Positions 20,720-31,400 of a DNA stretch of 64,000 nucleotides are shown here, one piece after another. Where the stretch lies: the NCBI GenBank assembly GCA_960531495.1, contig OY482862.1, forward strand, positions 18,394,767 to 18,458,766, given 5' to 3'. Made by a program: the position numbers and the translations under genes. The first letter of the stretch is position 1; every line of letters begins with the position of its first letter. Source of the stretch: Zeus faber (Eukaryota; Chordata; Actinopteri; Zeiformes; Zeidae). The notes beneath the pieces were generated by a model. That model saw only the letters and a list, made by a program, of their open reading frames with translations. It was not told the origin of the DNA and did no database searches.

Positions 20720-23700
20720 TCACTGAACATAGTAGTGTGTGAACTGCCACTTCTGGAAGGCATTGTTGGGTTCGCAGTCCTTGAGGTGGATGGCAGCGCC
20801 TATAAGCCCGGCTTCCAGACACAAACGGTCCAGAGTGGACTCAGATAAGATGTGTTCACCCTTTTGATAGATTTGAAAAGAATAAAAAAAAAATAAAAAA
20901 AAAATTTAACTGTGGATAGTTGATACAACAGATGTCATCGAACCTAACGCGGCCGCCTCAAATAGAGCAAGGAACTTTTGAATGGCAGATTTGTATAGTG
21001 GAAGAAAAATAAATATGGCTCTATCACTCATATCTCTTTTTTCCCTTTCAAACCTACCAGATCTGGGGTGGATGACTTGTGGAACCAGCGCAGGCTGGGC
21101 TTCGCCTTCCCACACAGATCCAGAGTCAGACCACGCTGTTGGCCTTGAGGGGCGACGCATAAATCTTGCTGCCGAATGTGCCTCGTCCAGGTGTAATTAA
21201 AGTGTTGACTCTGTTTTGCAGAGGGAAAGAGAGAGGGGAAGAGTTAGTGACAGGCATATAATTAGGCTCCGTATAAACTACAGGTTTTCCCCCCAGTGAG
21301 GCTCGGTAGGGATGCTTTAAATTCTACAACACTGAGTTTTAGAAGGCCTCGGTCTGGTCTTGGGAGTGTAAGCTCATTTGTTTTGGCACATGAGGCCTCT
21401 CTCGAATTCTGACCTCATTTGTTCTAGGTCCTGGTGTAGTTGTGGATATTTATAACCTAGAAAAGCAAAGCCAACAATTTGGAAGACTATTTAAAACAGA
21501 AAAAAAACCATCTCTTTCAATTTTAAGAGCTTTGGAGAGTTACTCTCAGAATTAAGAAATCTTGTCTAGATTTTCTTCTATTTAAAGACACTCCACTTCC
21601 TTCATACTTGGTCATGGGTAACCTTATTTGGCCTGCCACATTTAAAACCCAGGCGAAAAAGCATACAGTATCCAACCAAAAGAAGACATTTTAAAAATAC
21701 AAACAGCAGGGGAAGGCCTATACCTGCTTGCTGAGATCACACGTCTCAAAGGAGAGGGAGCCTTTCTGAACGGTGAGGCACTTCCTTAAACCCCGGTTGA
21801 ATATCTGAAAACAGTGAAAAACCAAAACACTGTCACAGAGCTGAGGGGGGGCAGCGCTGAAGACACTGCTTTACATTCAGAGTGGGACATTGGCAGTAGA
21901 TTGTCTGTTTTGCTTCTCCGTGGCATTAATAAATCCCGACTGTGTGCTGTCACAAGCTTTTAAATCACAGCTACGCTTTGTTCAATAGGAGCACAATCAC
22001 AGTCTCTGTTTTTGGGCGGGTTTGCTAGAGAGTTCTGCGAGACAATAATAGCTTCTCATAGGGGAAAACAGAATTGTTTTTCTTTCGCTAATAAGGCATT
22101 TCCAACAAAGTTTAAGTGTAAAGAAATAATAATTGGCGCACCGAGAGTAAAACGGGAATTCAACATACCAGGCCCTCGGCTTTCACTAAGGGAGTGTCCA
22201 TGTCTGGGTAGACGTTGTCCAGGTACCATTTGAAGCTCCGGCACTTGAGCTTCTTCCTCAGCTCGACCTGCTCCGTCAGGTTCCCGATGTCGATGACGCT
22301 CTTGTCCAGCAGGTGGTGGTAGCCGTGGCCGTAGAAAAGGTCCTTGTACTCGTCCAGCCACACCTCGGCCACCCTGGCCAGGTTACGCTCCACCGTCTTC
22401 TGCCGGTCCTTGGGGAACTTGTAAGGATTCTGGCCGCGGAAAATGTGCCCCACGCGAGAGCAGGGGATGATCTCGATTTCCCCTCCGCACATCCAGATCT
22501 GTCCAAAACGGCAACACGAGCGTTTATTATCACGAAACGTGGTCACGAGGAAGATTTTATGTCGGGGGAGGGGGTCACTGAAGAAGGATGTCGTCGTAAT
22601 TTGTGTAGGAATATGAAATGCTCTACCTTGAAGGAAATTTCCATGTTCTCTCCACCCCATACATCCAGCCCCGGGTCATAGGCCCCGAGTTCATAGAAGT
22701 ATTTCTTGTCTATAGAGAAAAGGCCCCCGGCCATAACTGGACACCTACGAGAGTGAAACGTGTTTTATTTCCATTTAACGCCTTTACCGTGAAGCTACTG
22801 GAAATGTGTGTGTGTGTGTGTGTGTGGGGGTACCTGATGGGATCCGAGACGGTCATGTTATTCTTCTTGATTTGTTCGTCTGTCAACGTGCTCCAGCCAA
22901 ACACCAAAGGCCATTTGAAGATACCTCTTTGGAAGTTGTCAACCAGCACATAACTGAAACCGAAAAAGCCACAAGTAGGCAAGTCAGTCAATACATTTTA
23001 ACGGGACAGTCATAACCACCAAAACAATAAACTAGGAAAGGTAAAATAAAGGAAGTCTCCAATACATTTTAACCCGAGCCTCATGTTTCGAGCGTTGGGA
23101 GCCGTACGCTTTGTTTTAAAACATACTGGAGTTTCCCTTTAACGCACTGAATGTGTCACAGAAATGTGTTAAATCACCTCATGTCCTTATCATTGATGAC
23201 TTCAATGACGGGACAGGCCACTTTCTTCCTATCTAGATAAACCCTGTCCAGCAGCGGCTCCAACCAGCCCACGTTACATTCAATGTGGGAATCCAGGAAG
23301 GTAAGAACCTCACCTGAGAGGGAAAAAAAATAAAAACAAACAAACCTTTTAAACAAATAGTTCTACAAGATTACAGGATGCTCGCTATTTACTTACCGTA
23401 GGTGTGCCAATCCAAAGGTATTTGTACAGTTCCATTTCAGTTAATAGGGGCAGTTAAAATGTATGCTAAATACAACACTGTTATATGTACTCGCACATAT
23501 GCAAAGTGAAGCAAAGTATTAAAGTATTGAATGCTTTTAACCGAAATGAACCGAGACAAAAGAAATGTGCTATCAATAACCATTACTGATAAGACAGGCC
23601 CAAGATACTGTATCTGTATCGGGTGGTTCAGCAAACCTTTGGCAATGGCAGCTCCGGCAAGTCTGGCTCTGATCAGGCCTTCTCTCTCCTTCAGACGAAC

Positions 23701-25558
23701 AATGCGCACTTTGGGGAACTGGGACATGTAGTCGTCCAGCTGCTTTTTCAGGTAATCTATGGGAGTGAAGCTCAAATTTATTACATACACAAGAAACACA
23801 AATACAAATAAACAGCGAAGACAAAAGAGCAGGCGCGTGAGCGTAATTATCTGAACCTCCATAAATAAAAATACACACCATATGACATCACACATGACAC
23901 TCAAGGCAGTTCCGTCGGAGTGTTGTTTTTCCAGGGCGTTGTTATTACAAGCAGGAGACGGATCATGACCGTGAAGTCCCCCTCTCACCTTTGGTGCTGC
24001 AGTCGTCCACCAGGATGATCTCTTTCAGGAGATGCGGCGGCGACCTGTTGAGAACGCTGTGCACGGAACGCAGCAGCGTCGACCACACTTCGTCCACAAA
24101 GCAGAAGATCACACTGGTGGTGGGCAAGTCGTCGTGCACCAGGTTCTCCCCGCACCTGAAAGGGCCCACAAGAACAACAATGCGGTTGGCGCTTGACCGT
24201 GACCGTCAATGGCACACGTCAGCGGTCTAAAAGGTGGACGCAGGGAACCTCTAGCGTTCGTCCGGCTGTTCCTGTCAATTTGAGCGACTCTTCAAATCGA
24301 ATGAACAAATAAACAAACCCAATGAGCGACAGGTTACATTTCACCCGAGCAGAAATAAGCCCGCCTTGCCGACCGTGCAACACAGATCGTTAACTCACGT
24401 CTGGGGCCTGGTGTCTGGGATGGCCCGGTCCAAGGGGATCTGATCGCTCAGATAGACGTTGAAATGTCCCTCGTCCCATCTCTTTTTCGACTCGTCCTCC
24501 TTGCCGTGGGGAACCGCCGCGGCCTGACCGAACTGGCCCACCGCATTGGCTTTTCGGGGCGCGTGGGTCACATCCAGGGAGTACACCCTGTGGACGCCCG
24601 GCTTCCGTGTGACGGCGGCGGAGGAATTGCCGACGGGGGCCGCTCCCTGCCGGAGCCCGGGCTCGGCGGCGGGTTTGGCCGGTTCCTCCGCCCCGTTCGG
24701 GTCGTCCCCGGCGAGCGTTTCGTCCGCTTTTTCTTTTCTCGTCTCGACGTCTTTGGCGACGCCGTCTTCGGGTTTGGGCGGCTCCTCCGCCCCGTTCGGG
24801 TCGCCCCCGGGGAGCGTTTCGTCCGCTTTTTCTTTTCTAGCCTCGACGTCTTTGGGTTTGGCGGGCGCTTTGGCGGCGCGCGTCGCGACGGCCTTCACAT
24901 GGCTCTCGGGTTTGGGAGACATGGCCTTGGGCTCAAACTCGACCTTCTCTTTGGCCTTCGGATCCCCGCTCTCCAGGGTGGCTTGCACTGTTACTCCAAC
25001 ATTGTGGAGGTTGTTCTTGGAAGGAGGCAGGGGAGCGTGTTTCTCGTCACGGGCACCAGGTGTCACTTTTGTTGCGTTGGATACAACTCCAGGCAAGGTC
25101 GCTTTCACGGCAACTTTCTCGGCTTGGGTTCTCTCTCCGTTCGCCTGGAGGTCCACCGCTTTTTTGGCAGGTAGCCTGTCTTTTTGGGGGGCATCCTGCT
25201 TCGGCGCGACGCTGCGCAGGGCGTTGCTGCGGCCAACAAGTCCTTGTTTCTGGTCGCCTCCCTGTTTTCTGTGCTGACGCCGATACACCTGAGCCACCTC
25301 GTCCAGCGACTGGACGCCCTCTCCCCCGCCCGCGTCCACCTTCTGCACCGGGTGTTCGAAGGCCACGTGTGTCACCCGGGTGGCCCTCTGCCTCACCGCC
25401 TCCCGCTCCTTCACCACCCTCTCCTTCAGCAGCTGGCTATTGGCGTCGCTTATCGATATGCGGAGGGCCGCCATGTCGAACAGCAGCCAGATGACGGAGG
25501 CGACGAAGACAAACGCCAGCACCCTCCCGCTGCCCCTGAAGTACCTCCTGATCTTCAT
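20720..25558 (-). CDS. galnt5: Polypeptide N-acetylgalactosaminyltransferase 5
   Basis: Golgi enzyme that transfers GalNAc from UDP-GalNAc to Ser/Thr, starting mucin-type O-glycans. Exons on the - strand, 5' to 3': 25558-24399, 24155-23989, 23756-23637, 23313-23178, 22953-22834, 22744-22627, 22498-22169, 21804-21724, 21210-21058, 20860-20720, giving 841 aa with all phases consistent. [12 protein letters not shown] precedes a type II membrane anchor at about 13-29. A long Lys/Pro/Glu-rich stem reaches about residue 340. The GT-A domain has [25 protein letters not shown], the Mn-binding DSH at 490-492 and DVWGGENME at about 595-603. An R-type lectin domain at about 718-841 ends with the QKW motif. 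The ATG at 25558 matches the family N-terminus; an in-frame codon upstream (25567) is TTG. The stem is shorter than mammalian GALNT5 and holds a 33-residue tandem duplication. The donor after exon 3 is weak (AAAG|GTTTGC). Confidence 0.95.
24671..24850 (-). repeat. galnt5: 99-bp (33-residue) tandem duplication in the galnt5 stem
   Basis: Copy 1 begins at 24850 and copy 2 at 24751 on the - strand. The repeated protein unit is [23 protein letters not shown], with differences at four positions in the visible overlap. The frame is kept. It lies in the unstructured stem between the membrane anchor and the catalytic domain. Confidence 0.9.
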
Positions 25559-26113
25559 GGCGCTCAAGTTCCAACACGGGCGGAAGTCCGAACGAAGGGG
25601 GAACCGCCAGTCAGAGGGCCGCGGCGGACGGGAGTCTCATACCCCCGGCGTGCGGCTACGCAGGTTGCCCTCCTTCGGTGGGAGTCGGCTGCCTGCGTGG
25701 CATCCTCCACGCGAGGAACGGACACGGGACGGTGGACGCCAAGCGGTGGCGCGCGACGCGTGGACGACTCGCTCGCGGCGAACGGAATCTGTAAAGACGA
25801 CTCGGGACTCGTCGCTCAGCCAAAGGTGAATATTCGATTTGCCGACTGAATATGATTCCGGGGGATTAAAATAAATTAAATATCAAGGCAAAAAAAAAAA
25901 AAAAAAGAAACAAAAAAACAAAGCCGATGCGTTTGGCACAATCTACATCGAACGTAACCCTTGCGCTCCACCAAAACGTGTAAATTTGACAGAGTCATTA
26001 TGAATATGATTCACATTTCGCATTTCTTTGTCAGAATAAAACATTTCGAGAGTGTCAGACTAAAATAGCGTTGAGATACACGTTGCGTTTTTTTTTTTCG
26101 GGAAGCGAATCTG

Positions 26114-26142
<29 letters not shown>
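26114..26142. repeat. Poly(A) tract, 29 bp
   Basis: Uninterrupted A run upstream of galnt5 (poly-T on the transcript strand). Confidence 0.9.
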
Positions 26143-26144
<2 letters not shown>

Positions 26145-26209
26145 AGGAGTCGAATCTTTCACCAACTACACTACTGTGCAGGAGACGTCGAGTCCCAAAT
26201 CACTACCGA

Positions 26210-26210
<1 letters not shown>

Positions 26211-26263
<53 letters not shown>
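26211..26263. repeat. (CG)(CA)(CG) alternating microsatellite
   Basis: About 53 bp of strictly alternating pyrimidine-purine: CGCG, then about 18 CA units, then seven CG units. This is the sequence type most prone to left-handed Z-DNA. It lies about 650 bp before the galnt5 start codon. Confidence 0.95.
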
Positions 26264-26585
26264 TTTTGTTTCGTTTTTGAAGCGACTTCCACGTCACCAC
26301 GCACGCGCCCCGTCCGCGGTGCTTGACGCGGCACCGCGGCGTCACCTCTCCCCGGGAACCGACCGCTGCTCAGCCGCGTGTCCGTCCGCCTCACCCGGTC
26401 CTCACCCGGAAAGAGAAAATAAAAGTGAAAAACAAAAACAAAACAAAAGGCAAAGTAAAGTTTTCCTCGGCGGCGTCCACGCGGGCTCCTTCCTCCGTGG
26501 GCTTTTGGCAGCTCGCTTCCGGCTCGCGCGACGCGGCGGCCGCAGGTCGCCTCTCGCGGAGTGTGATTGGGCGGGAGGGAGGAGG

Positions 26586-26600
26586 CGGCACCGGCACCGG

Positions 26601-26634
<34 letters not shown>
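26586..26634. repeat. (CACCGR)n hexanucleotide repeat
   Basis: About eight units: CACCGG copies followed by CACCGA copies, inside the GC-rich zone upstream of galnt5. Confidence 0.9.
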
Positions 26635-26711
26635 CTGCTCCCAAAGCGCTGGAACAAGCTCCACGAACCGCAGGTACTGAGGTGTTCCCACCGCAAGTCC
26701 TGCATATACTC

Positions 26712-27249
26712 CAATAAAGTAGTTAGTAATATATAGTAATCTAGTAGTAGTAATATAACACTGTAATATGACAATAAAGTAGTTATATCCAGTAATATAA
26801 CACTGTTATATGACAATAAAGTAGTTATACCACTTATATAACACTGTAATACTTCAATAAAGTAGTTATATCCAGTAATATAACACTAATACGACAGTAA
26901 AGTAGTTATATCCAGTAATATAACACTGTAATACGACAATAAAGTAGTTATACCACTTATATAACACTGTAATACTTCAATAAAGTAGTTATATCCAGTA
27001 TTATAACACTGTAATACTTCAATAAAGTAGTTATATCCACTTATATAACACTGTAATACTGCAATAAAGTAGTTATATCCAGTATTATAACACTGTAATA
27101 CTACAATAAAGTAGTTATACCACTTATATAACACTGTAATACTTCAATAAAGTAGTTATATCCAGTAATATAACACTGTAATAACTCAATTAAGTAGTTA
27201 CACCTAGTAATATAACACTGTAATACCTCAAAGTAGTTGAATCCAGTAT
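26712..27249. repeat. 42-bp tandem satellite, block 1 (about 13 units)
   Basis: Units built on TAATATAACACTGTAATAC followed by a .CAATAAAGTAGTTATATCCAG stretch. Two subtypes, TCCAGTAATATAAC and CCACTTATATAAC, alternate irregularly. The 42-bp period keeps one frame open on the - strand over 26886-27134, giving a 14-residue repeating peptide (YNYFI.VLQCY..G); I regard that as a by-product. Confidence 0.9.
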
Positions 27250-27254
27250 TATAA

Positions 27255-27668
27255 TCCGTATTGCTGCGCCGTACTGTTGTATACTGTGCTGTATTATCCC
27301 AAACACTACCTCACACTATTCACATTCACATGCCACTTTAATTCACATATCTGTATATACATAGCCATATTCCTTCAACCTATTCCATTTTATTTCAATT
27401 TATTTTTTATTGTATTTTATTCTATATATTTTTTATCTTATTCTATAAGTATTCCACTTACTGTATTACGTTTTAGGAGTCAGTTAGTCGGTCTATTAGA
27501 AAGTAATTTTCTACTTTTTATTTTATTTTATTTTAGTACTTTTTCCTAGGACTTATTGTGTGCTATCACCGGGTGCGTTGCATTACATTTCACTGCATAT
27601 ATGTATGGAAGTATGTATATGTATGTGACAAATAAAAATCTTGAATCTTGAATCTTGAATCTTGAATC
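27255..27668 (+). mobile_element. LINE-like 3' end inserted into the 42-bp satellite
   Basis: The segment interrupts the satellite mid-unit. It ends with ACAAATAAAAATC and a (CTTGAAT)n heptamer tail, typical of 3' ends of fish non-LTR retrotransposons. TATAA occurs at both borders (27250-27254 and 27669-27673), consistent with a 5-bp target-site duplication. No reverse transcriptase coding is left, so it is a 5'-truncated copy or a SINE sharing the LINE tail. Confidence 0.65.
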
Positions 27669-27990
27669 TATAACACTGTAATACTTCAATAAAGTAGTTA
27701 TATCCAGTAATATAACACTGTAATACGACAATAAAGTAGTTATATCCACTTAAATAACATTGTAATACTTCAATAAAGTAGTTATATCCAGTAATATAAC
27801 ACTAATACTACAATAAAGTAGTTATATCCAGCAATATAGCACTGTAATACTTCAATGAACTAGTTATATCCAGCAATATAGCACTGTAATACTTCAATGA
27901 ACTAGTTATATCCAGTAATATAACACTGTAATACTTCAATAAAGTGGTTGTATCCACTTATATAACACTGTAATACTACAAAAAAGTTCC
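27669..27990. repeat. 42-bp tandem satellite, block 2 (about 8 units)
   Basis: Continuation of the array at 26712-27249 after the retroposon insertion, with the same units and some local duplicates (two copies of CAATGAACTAGTTATATCCAG). Confidence 0.9.
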
Positions 27991-28113
27991 TATTCTGCAC
28001 GTGATGATCATGCAGGTCCTGGATACTATTTATACAATTATTACATTGAATTGTGCAAAATAATAGTAGTATAATAGTATAAAAATAATATAAAAATATG
28101 ATAATATAATGTG

Positions 28114-28151
<38 letters not shown>

Positions 28152-28805
28152 GATATATATCTATATATATCTATATATATCTTGACTATATATAAAATCT
28201 GAATCCTGATTAAAATAAAAAGTAAAACGTAGAGGTATTTGCTTCAGAACATAGTGGAGTAGAAGTCAGAAGTGTCTCCCGTGGCTAATGATAAGTTGGT
28301 TGTATTTCTGCGGAAAACTATTACAAGTTAATTTCCTACATTCAGTGGTGGAACGTGCTTTGTTTCTGTAGCGAAGTACATTTTTCTAGCATCTGTACTC
28401 ATTTGGGGATATTCTGAGACGTTCAACCTTTACTCTGCATTTCAAAGCAAATGTCTCCTTTGACTATCTATCTCTATTCTTATTTATTATATATCCATTT
28501 ATTTATTATGTAAGAAGCCAGAGGAGGCGGATCACAGTGTCTAGTCCTGTGTGATGGGCTCTGTTACATCATATTTTCACTTTTCATACTTGAACTTCTT
28601 TTAACAGCAATTGCTTTTGCCTTTTTGTGGAGCGATTGCATGTGAGTGTATTTGTACTTCCTCCACCGGTGCCACAGCCTTACGGCTCCTCGAACTTGGG
28701 AAACCAGTCCACTGCTCTTGCACACGCCTTGGATGCCGTTGAACTGGCTTTGCCGTCGTTCACCGAGGGCAGAACTCAGAGGAAGGGAGGATTCATTTAG
28801 GCTCG
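27991..28805. other. AT-rich spacer with TG/TATA microsatellite
   Basis: Contains (TG)n followed by TATATAGATATATATC units at about 28110-28190. No gene or other feature is supported. Confidence 0.5.
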
Positions 28806-29115
28806 TTTTATCCAGGTTTTTATCCGGGTTTTTATCCAGGTTTTTATCCAGCTTTTATTCAGGTTTTTTCAAGCTTTCATCCAGGTTTTTTTTTTTTTTT
28901 TGCTTATCCAGGTTTTATTCAGGTTCTTATTCAGGTGTTATCCAGGTTCTTATTGGGTTTGTTTTTTTTATCCAGGTTTTATCCAGGTTTTATCTCAGGT
29001 TTTATCCAGGTTCTTATTCAGTTTTGTTTTTTTATCCAGGTTTTATCCAGGTTTTATCTCAGGTTTTAATTCAGGTTTTATCCAGGTTTTTATTCAGGTT
29101 TTATCCAGGTTTTCT
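28806..29115. repeat. ATCCAGGTTTTT-type minisatellite
   Basis: More than 20 imperfect 11-12 bp units (TTTATCCAGG, TTTATTCAGG, TTATCTCAGG variants), with T-rich interruptions at about 28888-28905, 28965 and 29025. The apparent Phe/Leu/Ser/Arg-rich ORFs across it are repeat translations. Confidence 0.9.
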
Positions 29116-29577
29116 ACTTCGATCTTTTCAATTTTGGACAGTAATGCCGAGATGACTTTACAAAACGGCTGAGGCACAACGGTCATCTCCGTCTCTAGCT
29201 GTGAGAATGTGTAGGCCTCAGGAAAAGCTGCACCTGCTTCGAGGAGTGTAGGCAAATTTCAAATGGGAATATTTTCTTTTCATGTTCAGCAGCAGGATCC
29301 ATGGAGACTCGAAAGCAGCAAAGGGTTAAAACCCTCTGCTCTCCAGTGACACTGTTCCACGGATCTGGTCTTGGAACAACAAAAGTTTAGTGGAAGCAAA
29401 CGCATTCGAATCCCAATTTAGTCCCATTACCATCACAAGCCGGCAGATTTACAAATTCGTAACATTCGTCAACTCCAGACAGACTCGGTGAAGAAGCCGA
29501 TGTTTCACATATTCTGTCGTGGAGCCGTTGTGGTTTGACACTGAAAACTGCACATATATGGTTTGGTCTTATGTCAC

Positions 29578-29613
<36 letters not shown>

Positions 29614-29633
29614 CTCGCACACACACACACACA
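29116..29633. other. Spacer ending in (GCAC)n/(CA)n microsatellite
   Basis: Unremarkable sequence to 29578, then about eight CGCA/GCAC tetramers and (CA)n at 29579-29633. It marks the start of the gene-free half of the window. Confidence 0.6.
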
Positions 29634-29639
29634 ATCATA

Positions 29640-29930
29640 AAAGCGGTATTACGGTGGCCATTAGGCGGTGATTAGTGAGGGCGATGACAGGTTTTCCTCT
29701 TCATCAGCAGCCTCCTCCGGGGAGCCTCCCTGGCCCCATCCAGCCTATTAGCGGGGCCCGGCTCGGGGAGGGAGGCGGCGCGCCGTCCCCTGGCGTCTGC
29801 CCTTCGCCGCACTACACAGGCTTTCATTAGCCTGTTAGCTAAATGATTGGCCCCGGGATAGCCCCCGAGCGCTGCAATGCATGTGTTAGTTTATACCGCG
29901 CCGTCCCAATTTATTCATTTATTCACCCGT
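29640..29930. promoter_or_regulatory. Candidate conserved non-coding element (CNE)
   Basis: Complex, non-repetitive sequence with ATTAG cores (GGTGATTAGTGAGG, TTTCATTAGCCTGTTAGC) around a GC-rich middle. No ORF. The call rests on composition only. Confidence 0.35.
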
Positions 29931-30029
29931 ATCTGCACTCGCGCCCAAGATGTTGATCATTGTTGCAAATTTGGGGAAGCCTTTTTATTTATTTATTTTA
30001 TTTATATGAGCCCAAAAGTCATTCGGTCG

Positions 30030-31400
30030 AGGTAAACACTGACCACAGGTGACATGCAGTCTGATTTGGGCTGGAGAAATCAGCCCCGTCTCTGAAATAA
30101 TAGGCGTTTCGGTTCACGGTTGGCTTACCTGGAGTGACCCCACACAGCTCACAGCGTCTTTAATGCGTCAACAAACACCTATTTTTCACATTTCAAGAGT
30201 ACGACTTTTAATGCATTTAAACTTGATCAACATCGCCCACTCTGATAATATTTATGACCTCTTGACCTCTGACCGACGCCACCTCCCAGCTTCCAAGTTG
30301 GGGGTCAGTTTCGAGGTCAGCGCAGTGATTCTAATGGCAATCGGAAATTAAAGGTTATTTTGATAAGAGACTGGTAAATTTAATATATTCCATATCGCCC
30401 TTATTGTTCAATTCCTGAGCTCAGTCTGGCAGAAGTTACCAGTTGTTTATTTTCACACACATGTGGAGTCGCGGGTTTTTAAAGCGGTGAAAGACGAACC
30501 CTGAGACCTCGTACGAGTACTTTCCCAGAATTAACAAACAAATTAAAAAAACCGACTGGCGTGAGCGATCGTAATCGGGGGGATCTCAAGCGGAGGTTGT
30601 TACACGCGCCATGGAATGGGTGGAATATCTGGAGAATATCTTCAAAATATGCAAATCGGGCCCAGGAATTAAAAACGACGCCAGTTGGCCGACTGCGTGA
30701 TTTACATAGAGGTCGTGTTTTGCTAATATGGCGCTGGATGAGACAGGCAGGCAGGATACAGTTCCGTCTGACCCACTGACATTTCCAGCGTCAAATTATG
30801 CACATTGCGCGAATTAAATTAATTAGAGAATTCATTAAGAAATATGGCTCGCGGAAACGACTATAATATTTAGTTATGTGATGTAATTTTCTCTCATTGT
30901 TAAAGCTAATTTGTTTCATAACACTTCCTGCGGTATTTCTCCCGCCCCGCGTTAACTGTGATCTATGTCATTTGTTCGCCATTTAATGAATTATGATTAG
31001 AATTAGTGGATGTGGCGCTTGTTTTGACAGATGGCACCGTCGAGGAGACCTTTGCGCAATTAACTTGAAATCAATTACGGCGCCTTCCCCCCACCCCGTT
31101 TGTCGCATCTTTAAGTTTGTCTGGAAGACGTCCGCCGCACGTGCGCCGTGGAGTTCATCGAACGAGCCATTAGAGTCATTTGCCCCCGAGTACAAGCCGG
31201 ACAAATAGCTTTGATTCCCTTCTGAACGCATTTTGGGATAGCTACGCCACTGTTTAATCACCGTCAGGTCAGTGCTTTCGTGGATCATCGTGCTGGCCGC
31301 CGCCGATTTACTGATGTATTTACGATCAACGCAGGGCGAGCTTTCCAGACCAGTGTGAGCCGAGGAAGAGCAAATTAATATCATTATTTCAGTGTTAAAC
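30030..31400. promoter_or_regulatory. Candidate CNE cluster
   Basis: Non-repetitive DNA with homeodomain-type clusters: AAATTAATTAGAGAATTCATTAA (about 30815-30837) and CATTTAATGAATTATGATTAG (30980-31000). No splice-bounded ORF. Conservation is untested. Confidence 0.35.

Larger units (their letters stand above)
25559..26711 (-). promoter_or_regulatory. galnt5: GC-rich upstream region of galnt5, probable promoter and 5' UTR
   Basis: GC- and CpG-rich at 25560-25810 and 26280-26660, separated by AT-rich simple sequence. Read on the - strand, a GC box (CCGCCC, 26569-26574) abuts a CCAAT box (complement of ATTGG, 26566-26570), about 1 kb before the start codon. No TATA box was found. An unseen 5' non-coding exon is possible. 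Confidence 0.4.

Noticed and set aside
24464-25277. Two long + strand ORFs (236 and 243 codons)
   Set aside because: Antisense shadows of the GC-rich galnt5 first exon; the - strand frame has the clear protein homology.
26886-27134. 82-codon - strand ORF with 14-residue repeats
   Set aside because: By-product of a 42-bp satellite whose period is a multiple of three; no start context, signal or conservation.
26712-27990. Regular repeats considered as a CRISPR array
   Set aside because: Units are directly tandem without unique spacers, and the genome is eukaryotic.
28646-29172. 169-codon and 90-codon + ORFs
   Set aside because: Mostly translation of the ATCCAGGTTTTT minisatellite.
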